Made by a program: the position numbers and the translations under genes
In this document: positions 9,328-16,895 of the stretch, one piece after another
How positions within the stretch are numbered: position 1 is the first letter of the stretch
How the letters are laid out: each line of letters begins with the position of its first letter
The notes under the pieces: model-generated
What the model was told of the DNA's origin: nothing
Seen by the model: only the letters and a program-made list of their open reading frames with translations
Databases searched by the model: none
Assembly (NCBI GenBank): GCA_049649525.1
Contig: JBARZE010000068.1
Location: 89,919-153,918 of the forward strand
Length of the DNA stretch: 64,000 nucleotides
Origin: JAAURB01 sp049649525
GTDB taxonomy: Bacteria > Cyanobacteriota > Cyanobacteriia > Cyanobacteriales > Microcoleaceae
Reading direction: 5' to 3'

Positions 9328-10581
9328 TTGAAACCTACTACTAAATTTCCCACTTTAAATAAATCCCCTTTAAGAGAGATTATTCCAACATCAGCTTATC
9401 TTCATATTCCTTTTTGTCGTCGCCGCTGTTACTACTGTGATTTCGCGGTTTCAGTTGTGGGCGATCGCAAAGATGGCAGTAATTTTAGCCCAATTCAGCA
9501 ATATGTTGATGTCCTCTGTGAAGAAATTTGTCATCAACCCATCGCCAACCCACCCTTAAACACAGTATTTTTCGGGGGAGGGACACCCTCTCTGTTATCA
9601 GTTTCGCAATTGGATCAAATTTTAACCACTTTAGATCGACAGTTTGGAATAGCCAGTGAGGCTGAAATTTCAATGGAAATTGATCCGGCAACTTTTGATC
9701 TCAACAAACTCAACGGCTTTATGACAGCCGGGATCAACCGTGTTAGCTTAGGGGTGCAAGCCTTTCAAGACGAGTTATTGGCTGCTTGTGGGCGATCGCA
9801 CAATTGTCAAGAGATTTATCAAGCCGTTGATACCCTTAAACAGGGGGGAATTGATAATTTTAGTTTAGATTTAATTTCGGGTTTACCCCACCAAAGTTTA
9901 GAACATTGGCAACAATCGTTAGCCGCTGTGTTAGAAATTACACCGCCTCATATCTCAATATACGATCTAATTGTAGAGCCTGTAACAGCCTTTGGGCGGT
10001 ATTATCAGCCTGGAGTTGCGCCCTTGCCGCCGGAAGAAACAACAGCACAGATGTATCGTTTAGCACAACAAACCTTAACTGATGCCGGATACCAACATTA
10101 CGAAATTTCTAATTATGCAAAGCCGGGATATCAATGTCAACATAATTTGGTTTATTGGCATAATTCTCCCTATTATGGCTTGGGAATGGGGGCGGCCAGT
10201 TATGTCGGTGGGACTCGTTTAACCCGTCCTCGAACTACACGACAATACTATGAATGGGTACACTCTGATCGACATCGGCAAAAAGCAACCGAACCCCTCG
10301 ATCCAATAGATATTCTCTTAGAAACGTTGATGTTAGGATTACGATTAGCCGAAGGAGTGGACTTAACCCACTTATCCCAACAATTCGGTGATTCAATTGT
10401 TGAACCTATTTTAGCCAGTTTAGTTCCCTATCAACAGCGAGGTTGGGTAATCGTAACCTTAGATCGCGATCGAACGGCTGCAACATCCAGCATTGGGATC
10501 AAGTTGAGTGATCCAGAAGGATTTTTGTTCTCGAATACTATTTTAGCTGATATATTTGCCCAAATGAGTTCTGAGGAATAA
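9328..10581 (+). CDS. hemW: Radical SAM heme chaperone HemW
   Basis: This 417-residue protein has the radical-SAM cluster motif Cys30-x3-Cys34-x2-Cys37 in IPFCRRRCYYCDF. Phe39 replaces the fourth Cys of true coproporphyrinogen dehydrogenase HemN, which marks the HemW branch. FFGGGTPSLL binds SAM, and the C-terminal HemN-type domain is present (YEISNYAKPG, LMLGLRLAEGVD). HemW binds heme and inserts it into target enzymes. It is often misnamed oxygen-independent coproporphyrinogen III oxidase. The start codon is TTG at 9328, supported by TAAGGA nine bases upstream. No partner gene is adjacent. Confidence 0.92.
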   Translation: MKPTTKFPTLNKSPLREIIPTSAYLHIPFCRRRCYYCDFAVSVVGDRKDGSNFSPIQQYVDVLCEEICHQPIANPPLNTVFFGGGTPSLLSVSQLDQILTTLDRQFGIASEAEISMEIDPATFDLNKLNGFMTAGINRVSLGVQAFQDELLAACGRSHNCQEIYQAVDTLKQGGIDNFSLDLISGLPHQSLEHWQQSLAAVLEITPPHISIYDLIVEPVTAFGRYYQPGVAPLPPEETTAQMYRLAQQTLTDAGYQHYEISNYAKPGYQCQHNLVYWHNSPYYGLGMGAASYVGGTRLTRPRTTRQYYEWVHSDRHRQKATEPLDPIDILLETLMLGLRLAEGVDLTHLSQQFGDSIVEPILASLVPYQQRGWVIVTLDRDRTAATSSIGIKLSDPEGFLFSNTILADIFAQMSSEE

Positions 10582-11165
10582 AAGTACAACATAATTCAGC
10601 GATCGATTAACTGAATTGGAGTCAAATAAAGAGTAGTATTTATAGACGGATTTTTTTTGATTAAAAAATTAAAAACAGTTTTTGATTAAACCGCATAACA
10701 AATTAGACAAATCAAGTTAAATTAGAATATTCGCTCGTCGATCTATAACTTGAGATAGAAAAAGATCATCAATCGCTTGCCGTTTACTGTTGAAAATCGT
10801 TAAAATAGTGGAGTTAGATAGATAAACAGTAGACTGAAATAGTTGGGATCAAGGTTATGAACAGGTTAAAATAGCTAAAATACTCAGCATTAATCAGTAT
10901 TTAGAGCGTTATACTTTAATCTATGCCTTGCCTAAAGTCACTCTTCACTCTATTGAATGATTGATCTAGTTTTGAAATGCTTTTTTTCAGCCAATAAACA
11001 TCAAATTTCCCAGAAAAGAGTTGATGTTATATTGATAAAAATTAGCCATTTAGGATTGAATCTTTGTCTGTATTGAGTTCTGAGCTTTTAACTATCATAC
11101 TTAACTGCAATTCTAGATACAAAATACAAAACAAAAACACACACTTAATATCGGAGTTTATTATT
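10582..11165. other. Long AT-rich intergenic region before the DUF1830 gene
   Basis: This 584-bp stretch has no credible ORF. It contains AATTCAG/CTGAATT arms just after hemW (about 10590-10616) that could fold into a weak hairpin. It also has two direct copies of TTTTTGATTAAA (about 10654-10690). The last bases carry the GGAG ribosome-binding site of the DUF1830 gene. No RNA gene was recognised. Confidence 0.4.
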
Positions 11166-11459
11166 ATGAGTTCTACACTAGATCGCGTACCTGTCGAATA
11201 CTTAAGTAAAACACTTTGCTGCTATCACAATTCAACGGCTAAAATACAAGTCGTCAGAATTACTAATATTCAAAATTGGTACTTAGAACACGTCACATTT
11301 CCGGATGAATATTTTCTGTTTGAAGCACCTGCAAATGCAGAACTAGAAGTATATCAGCAAGAACAATCAACCCCTAAATTACTTAAAAAACTATCTTGCG
11401 ATCGCCTGCAAGTAGAAGACAACACAGAGGCAAACAGTGTGAGTAAAATCACACGATAA
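11166..11459 (+). CDS. DUF1830 family protein
   Basis: This 97-residue protein matches the cyanobacterial DUF1830 pattern: LCCYHNSTAKIQVVRITNI near the N-terminus, then NWYLEHVTFPDEYFLFEAP. It is soluble, with no signal peptide or membrane segment. The start is ATG at 11166, backed by CGGAG nine bases upstream. A longer TTG-initiated frame from 11064 is open but adds a non-conserved leader. The function of the family is not established. It stands alone between a long spacer and a convergent YbjN gene. Confidence 0.85.
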   Translation: MSSTLDRVPVEYLSKTLCCYHNSTAKIQVVRITNIQNWYLEHVTFPDEYFLFEAPANAELEVYQQEQSTPKLLKKLSCDRLQVEDNTEANSVSKITR

Positions 11460-11492
11460 GAAAGCTTGTATCAGCCGTTAGTGTCATCAATA

Positions 11493-11528
11493 ATGAGTGG
11501 GGCTAACCTGACAATTAACCTCACTCAT
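11493..11528. terminator. Hairpin between convergent genes
   Basis: ATGAGTGGGG (11493-11502) pairs with CCTCACTCAT (11519-11528) with one G-T wobble. It lies between the convergent DUF1830 and YbjN genes. There is no T-run on either side, so it may be a transcript-end hairpin rather than a classical terminator. Confidence 0.5.
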
Positions 11529-11552
11529 CAATACAGTCAAACAACTAAAATT

Positions 11553-12023
11553 TTACTGACCAAACTCAGCCTGTAAGTCGTCATCATTGTCATCGGCGAT
11601 GGTCGCGACAACAGTAATAATCCGGGAAATTTCACTCGGAGTAATACCCGTTAAAGTCCGGTTAGACAGAACAACCACCTGATTATCAGTGATGGCAAAA
11701 TGAGATTCGTAGGTAGAAAGCCAATTCATTTCCATCAGTTTTCGCATCAACTGTTCTTCATTTTTCGCCGGTAATTTGAGCACAGGCGACCAGACTGCCA
11801 AAGTGTCGTCATCGGTGTCTCCAGTCAGTTGTACAAAAACTGCTGCACTGCCATACTGAAACTTCCAAAGATGGCTAGCTTCACTTTGGCCCACCATTAC
11901 CTTCTGGTCATTAGCGAGGCCTGTGATAACCGTTTCAATTTCCTCTGTATAACTCATCGGAGTTCCTTGATCGATCAAATCTTCAGTGTTTAACTCTGAG
12001 TTAGATTGTTGTGTTGTAGTCAT
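11553..12023 (-). CDS. YbjN-domain protein
   Basis: This 156-residue acidic cytoplasmic protein shows the YbjN fold, which is similar to type III secretion chaperones. Its recognisable core is WKFQYGSAAVFVQLTG, LPAKNEEQLMRKLMEMNW and FAITDNQVVVLSNRTL, followed by an Asp-rich tail. The cyanobacterial members are of unknown function and are thought to act in protein-protein contacts. The start is ATG at 12023. The minisatellite array lies upstream of it on the same strand, between this gene and the glycosyltransferase. Confidence 0.8.
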   Translation of the reverse strand: MTTTQQSNSELNTEDLIDQGTPMSYTEEIETVITGLANDQKVMVGQSEASHLWKFQYGSAAVFVQLTGDTDDDTLAVWSPVLKLPAKNEEQLMRKLMEMNWLSTYESHFAITDNQVVVLSNRTLTGITPSEISRIITVVATIADDNDDDLQAEFGQ

Positions 12024-12147
12024 AGCAATTTCTTGCCTCTGGTAATGAAAATGATATCTGCACTCATGTTATCCTCTGTTGGCAAATGAATTGTGAATGA
12101 TGAATGATGAATTGAGTAGGATTGATGATCATAGTCAAAAATGTATA

Positions 12148-12260
12148 CTCCCAAGTCTCCCCAGTCTCCCCAGTCTCCAAGTCTCCCCAGTCTCCCCAGT
12201 CTTCAAGTCTCCCCAGTCTCCCCAGTCTCCCCAGTCTCCAAGTCTCCCCAGTCTCCCCAC
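12148..12260. repeat. CCCAGTCTC minisatellite array
   Basis: About 13 tandem units. Most are the 9-mer CCCAGTCTC, interrupted at intervals by an 8-mer CAAGTCTC, so the array also has a higher-order period of two or three units. It lies between the YbjN gene and the stop codon of the GT2-GtrA gene. Any reading frame across it (for example Trp/Gly/Arg/Leu repeats on the minus strand) is a repeat artefact. Confidence 0.92.
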
Positions 12261-12263
12261 TCC

Positions 12264-13469
12264 CTACCGTCGCTGAGACCCCATATCTGTAACTCGCCAA
12301 CTTAATTTTAAATTAATCCAAAAATTCCACACAGTGACAACCGCGATCGCCATCAGTTTAGCCAAATACTCATTGATGCCGAGTAAGTTAAACAGAATAT
12401 TAACCAGTAAGACATTCAAAATTAAACCCACTAAGCATACGCCATTAAACTTGAGAAACCGTTGGAGTCGTCGAAGCCATCCCCGTTGTTTTTGAGAAAT
12501 ATCTCGAAATGTCCACAAATCATTCCACAAAAAATTATTGAAAATTGCCACTTCAGTTGATAAAATCGCACTGCGGGTTAAACCTAATGCGATCTGCTCT
12601 CGCAACAGATAGAAAATCCCTAAATCGATAAAAACGCCACTGAACCCTACCATACCAAACTGCAAAAATCGACGGACGGGAAATAAAGCTAGGCGAAGCT
12701 GGAGTAAATGTTGTAAATATTCAATATACTGTTTCCAGGTAACTTTGCTGGCTCCCTCTGTGCGCTCTTGGAAGATATAACCCACTTCAGCAATGAAGCC
12801 AATATTACCCCGACCTAAAACTTCAATCAAGATTTTATATCCTTTGGGACTGAGGGTGCGTCCGGCAATTGTATCTCGCCTCACCATAAAATAACCACTC
12901 ATGGGGTCACTCACTCGCCCCAGAATACCCGGTAATAGAATTAATCCTAAGACCTGAGCGCCACGAGATAAAAATCGTCGGGTCAAACTCCAATCACTTA
13001 CACCCCCCTGATGGACATGACGACTACCAACCGCTAAATCTGCGCCTGCATTGATATTGGCGAGCAATTCAATCAGTGTTTCTGGGGGATGTTGTAAATC
13101 TGCATCAATTACCCCTAAAATCGAGCCACGAGCCACTTGCCAACCCCGAATGACTGCAGTTGATAATCCCCGTTGAGTGCGACGACGCATCACCTGCAAT
13201 TGAGGATAACGACGGCTGAGGTTGAGGGCAACTTGCCAGGTGTGATCGGGGCTATCATCATCAATGATAATCAGTTCGTAGCGAGCCGGAAGAATCGGAT
13301 CTAAAAGCTGAGTCAACCGTTGAATCAATTGTGTTATATTATCACTCTCTTGATAAGTTGGAATAATCAAAGATAGTTCAATCATTGATGGTTCAATTGC
13401 ACCCTGTGGTAAAACTCTTAACAAGCCAGAGGGTTCGACCAGTAATGAGTGTGCTTGATTCAGATACAT
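12264..13469 (-). CDS. GT2 glycosyltransferase with C-terminal GtrA membrane domain
   Basis: This 401-residue protein pairs a dolichol-phosphate-mannose-synthase-like GT2 domain with GtrA. The GT2 part has SLIIPTYQESDNI, the DDDSPDHTW nucleotide site, the DXD-type DADLQHPPE, and a GYKILIEVL segment. The GtrA part (from about residue 265) starts with LQFGMVGFSGVFIDLGIFY and has about four membrane helices. Such fusions make or flip polyprenyl-phosphate sugars used to modify glycans outside the cytoplasm. The start is ATG 13469. A second ATG at 13385 begins right at the GT2 fold (MIELSLIIP), so the first 28 residues may be a leader. The C-terminus abuts the minisatellite. Confidence 0.9.
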   Translation of the reverse strand: MYLNQAHSLLVEPSGLLRVLPQGAIEPSMIELSLIIPTYQESDNITQLIQRLTQLLDPILPARYELIIIDDDSPDHTWQVALNLSRRYPQLQVMRRRTQRGLSTAVIRGWQVARGSILGVIDADLQHPPETLIELLANINAGADLAVGSRHVHQGGVSDWSLTRRFLSRGAQVLGLILLPGILGRVSDPMSGYFMVRRDTIAGRTLSPKGYKILIEVLGRGNIGFIAEVGYIFQERTEGASKVTWKQYIEYLQHLLQLRLALFPVRRFLQFGMVGFSGVFIDLGIFYLLREQIALGLTRSAILSTEVAIFNNFLWNDLWTFRDISQKQRGWLRRLQRFLKFNGVCLVGLILNVLLVNILFNLLGINEYLAKLMAIAVVTVWNFWINLKLSWRVTDMGSQRR

Positions 13470-13793
13470 AGATTGACCTCACAACAATCATAGATGATGC
13501 ACCACCATCTAAAGCTTGGTATTATAGCGGTTAAGCGATTGTGGTTCATGGCTGATTTATTCAATAGCTTGTGATTGTCTCAGTTGTTGGTAATGATCCT
13601 GCCACAGGAAGAGTTTTGTCTATTTTCAACTCAGCGCCGCAACATCGCTTGAAATGAGTCGGGTTTGATGGATATAAATCGCCAATAACCCATGAGGAAA
13701 TACCTAAGATAGAATATAGGGATAGAGGTCAATATTTATAAATCGTATATAACCTATATAAGTTTAATTTAAGTTAATTGAGGCGATAAACAA
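13470..13793. other. Divergent intergenic region before the Fur-family gene
   Basis: A 324-bp spacer between divergent genes. No ORF or RNA gene was recognised. The part nearest the regulator is very AT-rich and includes the TATATA inverted repeat listed separately. Confidence 0.4.
13746..13760. promoter_or_regulatory. Possible operator or promoter: TATATA-N3-TATATA
   Basis: An inverted repeat TATATA-ACC-TATATA lies 34 bases before the GTG start of the Fur-family gene. AT-rich palindromes at this place are typical of autoregulated Fur/PerR operators, but the same bases could simply be a -10 region. Inferred from position and symmetry only. Confidence 0.25.
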
Positions 13794-14258
13794 GTGAAAT
13801 CAATTCAATCATTAGAAGATGCGCTCAACTGCTGTCAGGAAAGAGGAATGCGCTTGAGTCGTCAACGGCGATTTATCCTAGAGTTGTTGTGGACAGCGAG
13901 GGAACACTTGTCAGCGCGAGAAATCTATGATCGTTTAAATCAAGAAGGTAAGGGGATTGGTCATACTTCAGTGTATCAGAACTTAGAAGCGCTATCTCGA
14001 GAAAATATTATTGAGTGTATTGAACGTTCTGAGGGTCGTCTGTATGGTCATATTAGTGACTCTCATTCCCATGTTAACTGTCTTGATACCCATCAAATTT
14101 TAGATGTACAAGTCGAATTACCCGCAGAAATTTTACAGCTCGTCGAACAACAAACGGGCGTGAAAATTGCAGATTACCAAATCAATTTCTATGGTTATCG
14201 TTCTATGACATCAGCCGATAGTGATACTCAGTTGAATCCAACCTCTCAAGCCTCATAA
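13794..14258 (+). CDS. Fur-family transcriptional regulator (PerR/FurC-like candidate)
   Basis: This 154-residue protein has the Fur winged helix (RLSRQRRFILELLW, HLSAREIYDRLN, GIGHTSVYQNLEAL) and a His-rich metal region GHISDSHSHVNCLDTHQ. It lacks the paired CxxC motifs that bind structural zinc in many Fur and PerR proteins. Only Cys13, Cys14, one in IECIE and one in HVNC are present. From memory, this pattern resembles the cyanobacterial FurC/PerR branch, which responds to peroxide, but I could not confirm it. The start is GTG at 13794, chosen because the conserved region begins within a few residues. It is divergent from the GT2-GtrA gene. Confidence 0.85.
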   Translation: MKSIQSLEDALNCCQERGMRLSRQRRFILELLWTAREHLSAREIYDRLNQEGKGIGHTSVYQNLEALSRENIIECIERSEGRLYGHISDSHSHVNCLDTHQILDVQVELPAEILQLVEQQTGVKIADYQINFYGYRSMTSADSDTQLNPTSQAS

Positions 14259-14723
14259 TGCCTCATAATGTAGCGGCTGGCATGAGTGATGATCGATAGC
14301 TAAACCGAATTCAGCATTGAGGTAGACTTGCCACTGTTGCTCAAAAATATAAAATTACGATAGATTACTACTATTCCGATAAGAGCAGGAATCATTTAAT
14401 ATTGAGGGCAGATGGCGGATCAGAGCAGAAACTATATTAAAATTTTGACAGAATTTGCGAATATTCTCTCGAAACTAGGGTAAAATACTTACACTCTAGC
14501 GCTAGTCTGTTATCAGATCACTGACAATTGAAAGGGTGCTTTTGCGGTTATCAATGTTATAACCCAGTTAAGCATGAGAGACAGGAATCATCGACACCTT
14601 TGCTGTTTTATTCCGTTGTCAACCCACTACCCTTGCTTAATCTATTACACTGAATCCTAAAACAACCTGCCCTATCCTTGGGGTAGGAGGCCACACTAAA
14701 TCATCGAGGAGTATGGTGAAGTC
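14259..14723. other. Intergenic region, 465 bp
   Basis: No supported gene or RNA. TTGACA (about 14446) lies too far from TAAAAT to be a convincing promoter. AGGAG precedes the ATG at 14724 and is the ribosome-binding site of the next gene. The two CCTCATAATG copies right after the Fur-family stop are a 10-bp direct duplication. Confidence 0.4.
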
Positions 14724-16784
14724 ATGACGACACCACAATCTGAACCATCCAGCGTACCCCCAGTAGAATACGGCCCTGCTCCTGCTATTCGTACAGTACG
14801 GGAAACATCCATATCGGGGGAAACTCAAACCACTCAGACAAGATCAAAAAAACCCAAAGTTAAAATTCCCAAAGGATTTTGGGGCTGGCAGCTCTTATGG
14901 CTGGTGGTGTTGTTGGGATTTAGTACGATGGGAACAGGAGCCTTGCTGTGGCTGTTAACGACTCCTCCGCCCACTCGCTGTGAGGAAATTTCCCCGTTGT
15001 CGGTTGATGGCGATCGCCTCTATTGTGCGGATAAAACCGCTCAGTCTGGGGAGCTTCAAGATATTCAGGCTGCTTTTAACTTAGTGAAAGCTTGGCCGGA
15101 AAATCATCCCCTACAGTCTCAAGCGCAGCAAATGATGCAGCAATGGTCTAGATTATTGATTGCTCGGGCGAATGAGAAAATTGATCAAGGGGATTTGAAA
15201 GGGGCAATTGAATTAGTCGCTATTGTGCCGAAAGAAAGCCGTGCCTATGAACGAGTAGAAGGGGCAATTGCCGGCTGGAAGAATGATTGGGATAAAGGTC
15301 AACAACTTTATAATAAAGCAATCTCAGCTCTCAAAGTTCAAGACTGGAAAACGACATTTAATTATATTCAGGCGCTGACGAAGCTAGATAATCCGTTGTG
15401 GAGCGAAAAGCGCTTTAATGAATTAGTGGATCGAATGTCGATTGAAAAGCAGGGTAATCAACGACTCGAGGAAGCCCGCAATATTGCCAAAAAAGATCGC
15501 CCCCGTGATTTAGCAGAAGCGATTGATGTTGCTAATCGGATTAATCCTAAACTGTATGTCAGCGCAGTGGCGAAAAAAGAGATCCAAAATTGGAGCCGGG
15601 TTTTACTGGATCAAGCGGGTGAATTTTTAGCACAAAAAAATCTTAAAGGTGTAACCAATACCGCAGGACGAGTACCGAAATATTCTCCGTTATATCAAGA
15701 AGCTCAAGATGTTATCCTCTTGAGTCGAGTCGATCATGTGGTGGGTAGTCAAGCTACTGACAAACCCTTACTCCAACAAATTTTTGTTTTGCTTGAAGGT
15801 CAATCTGCCCTCGATCAGATTCAATCTCAACGTCCGGAGTACCAAACCGCTCAACTGCAAGTCGATCAACTCTCTGGCCAAGTTCAAGATTTAATCAGCT
15901 TACAGATGGCAACCGCTTTGTCTAAGATTGGTCATCCCTTGACTTATCAATGGGCAATTGAACAAGCTGAAACCATTGAGACTCAACGACCCCGACGAGT
16001 TCATGCTCAAACGTTGGTGGCTCACTGGCGCAAGCAAATTCGACGCATTGAAGATCGTCCTTATATCGTTTTAGCCCGACAACTGGCAAAATCTGAAGAG
16101 TTAGAAGGCTTTAGGGCTGCTGTCAACCAAGCCAGTCAGGTCGAAAAAGGCAGTCCGCTGCGAATAGAAGCCCAAACTTTAATTGCAGAGTGGACAAAGC
16201 GAGTTCAAATTATTGAAGATCAACCGCTGTTAACCGAAGCCCTAGCCCTGGCAGAGGCAGGTAAACTGAGTGCTGCAATTGATAAAGCCTCTGAAATTGG
16301 GAATGGTCGTGCTTTATACGCTCAAGCTCAAGACAAAGTGGGTGAATGGGTCACCACCATTCAAATTGCTGAAGATCAACCGATTTTAAACCGAGCCGAT
16401 CGTTTAGCACGACAAGGAAACTACGGAGGGGCTATTGCAGAAGCTTCTCGTATTGGTTATGGACGGGCGCTTTATTATGAGGCTCGCGGCTCAATTAGTA
16501 CTTGGGCAGCAAAACGAGATGCAATTTGGGCAGCTCAACAACAACAACAACAAGAGTCTTATAGCTCTTCCTATAGCGAAGATAATTATTCTTCTGGTTA
16601 CTCCAACTCTTGGCAACCTGAACCGACTTATTACCCACCTGAACCGACTTATTACCCACCCGAACCGACTTATTACCCACCCGAACCGACTTATGCCGCT
16701 CCAGCTCCAGCTCCGGCTCCGGCTCCGGCTCCCTCACCGCCCCAATACAGTGGCTCACCGCCTTCTGATTTCTTCTTAGAATAG
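14724..16784 (+). CDS. Membrane-anchored helical repeat protein with Pro-rich tail, function unknown
   Basis: This 686-residue protein has a basic cytoplasmic leader (RSKKPKVKIPKG) and one transmembrane helix at about 52-77, so the bulk should lie outside the membrane. A mostly helical region follows. From about residue 441 to 592 three repeats of roughly 50 residues appear, each with the pattern EDxPxLxxAxxLAxxG...AIxxASxIGxGRALYxxAQ...W. The tail has a poly-Gln run, Ser/Tyr-rich sequence, four YYPPEPT-type repeats and an Ala-Pro run. I do not recognise a catalytic domain. The layout suggests a periplasmic scaffold or envelope-spanning protein whose Pro-rich tail crosses or binds cell wall. 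Start ATG with AGGAG upstream. Confidence 0.85.
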   Translation: MTTPQSEPSSVPPVEYGPAPAIRTVRETSISGETQTTQTRSKKPKVKIPKGFWGWQLLWLVVLLGFSTMGTGALLWLLTTPPPTRCEEISPLSVDGDRLYCADKTAQSGELQDIQAAFNLVKAWPENHPLQSQAQQMMQQWSRLLIARANEKIDQGDLKGAIELVAIVPKESRAYERVEGAIAGWKNDWDKGQQLYNKAISALKVQDWKTTFNYIQALTKLDNPLWSEKRFNELVDRMSIEKQGNQRLEEARNIAKKDRPRDLAEAIDVANRINPKLYVSAVAKKEIQNWSRVLLDQAGEFLAQKNLKGVTNTAGRVPKYSPLYQEAQDVILLSRVDHVVGSQATDKPLLQQIFVLLEGQSALDQIQSQRPEYQTAQLQVDQLSGQVQDLISLQMATALSKIGHPLTYQWAIEQAETIETQRPRRVHAQTLVAHWRKQIRRIEDRPYIVLARQLAKSEELEGFRAAVNQASQVEKGSPLRIEAQTLIAEWTKRVQIIEDQPLLTEALALAEAGKLSAAIDKASEIGNGRALYAQAQDKVGEWVTTIQIAEDQPILNRADRLARQGNYGGAIAEASRIGYGRALYYEARGSISTWAAKRDAIWAAQQQQQQESYSSSYSEDNYSSGYSNSWQPEPTYYPPEPTYYPPEPTYYPPEPTYAAPAPAPAPAPAPSPPQYSGSPPSDFFLE
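16615..16734. repeat. In-frame 21-bp tandem repeat and GCTCCG hexamer run
   Basis: About four copies of a 21-bp unit (GAACCGACTTATTACCCACC with small variants) encode the EPTYYPP repeats. They are followed by a GCTCCA/GCTCCG hexamer run encoding Ala-Pro. Copy number is expected to vary between strains. Confidence 0.85.
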
Positions 16785-16895
16785 TTACTAGAAGACGCAG
16801 AGATGGGAAAACGGAGAGATGTATTATATGTTATTGATGAAACAAGTAATATGTGACTCTCTATTTTCCTGTTACCGATTCTGTTAAATCAAGAT

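Noticed and set aside
12148..12260. CRISPR-like tandem array
   Set aside because: Units are 8-9 bases without spacers; it is a minisatellite and no cas gene is near.
12064..12300. Minus-strand 78-codon frame rich in Trp, Gly, Arg and Leu
   Set aside because: It is the translation of the CCCAGTCTC minisatellite and overlaps the glycosyltransferase end.
14440..14490. Promoter with TTGACA and TAAAAT
   Set aside because: The spacing is about 30 bases, too long for a sigma-70-type promoter.
16435..16779. Frames on both strands with repetitive Leu/Ile/Thr or Val/Gly/Asn content
   Set aside because: They are shadows of the tandem repeats in the tail of the 686-residue protein.
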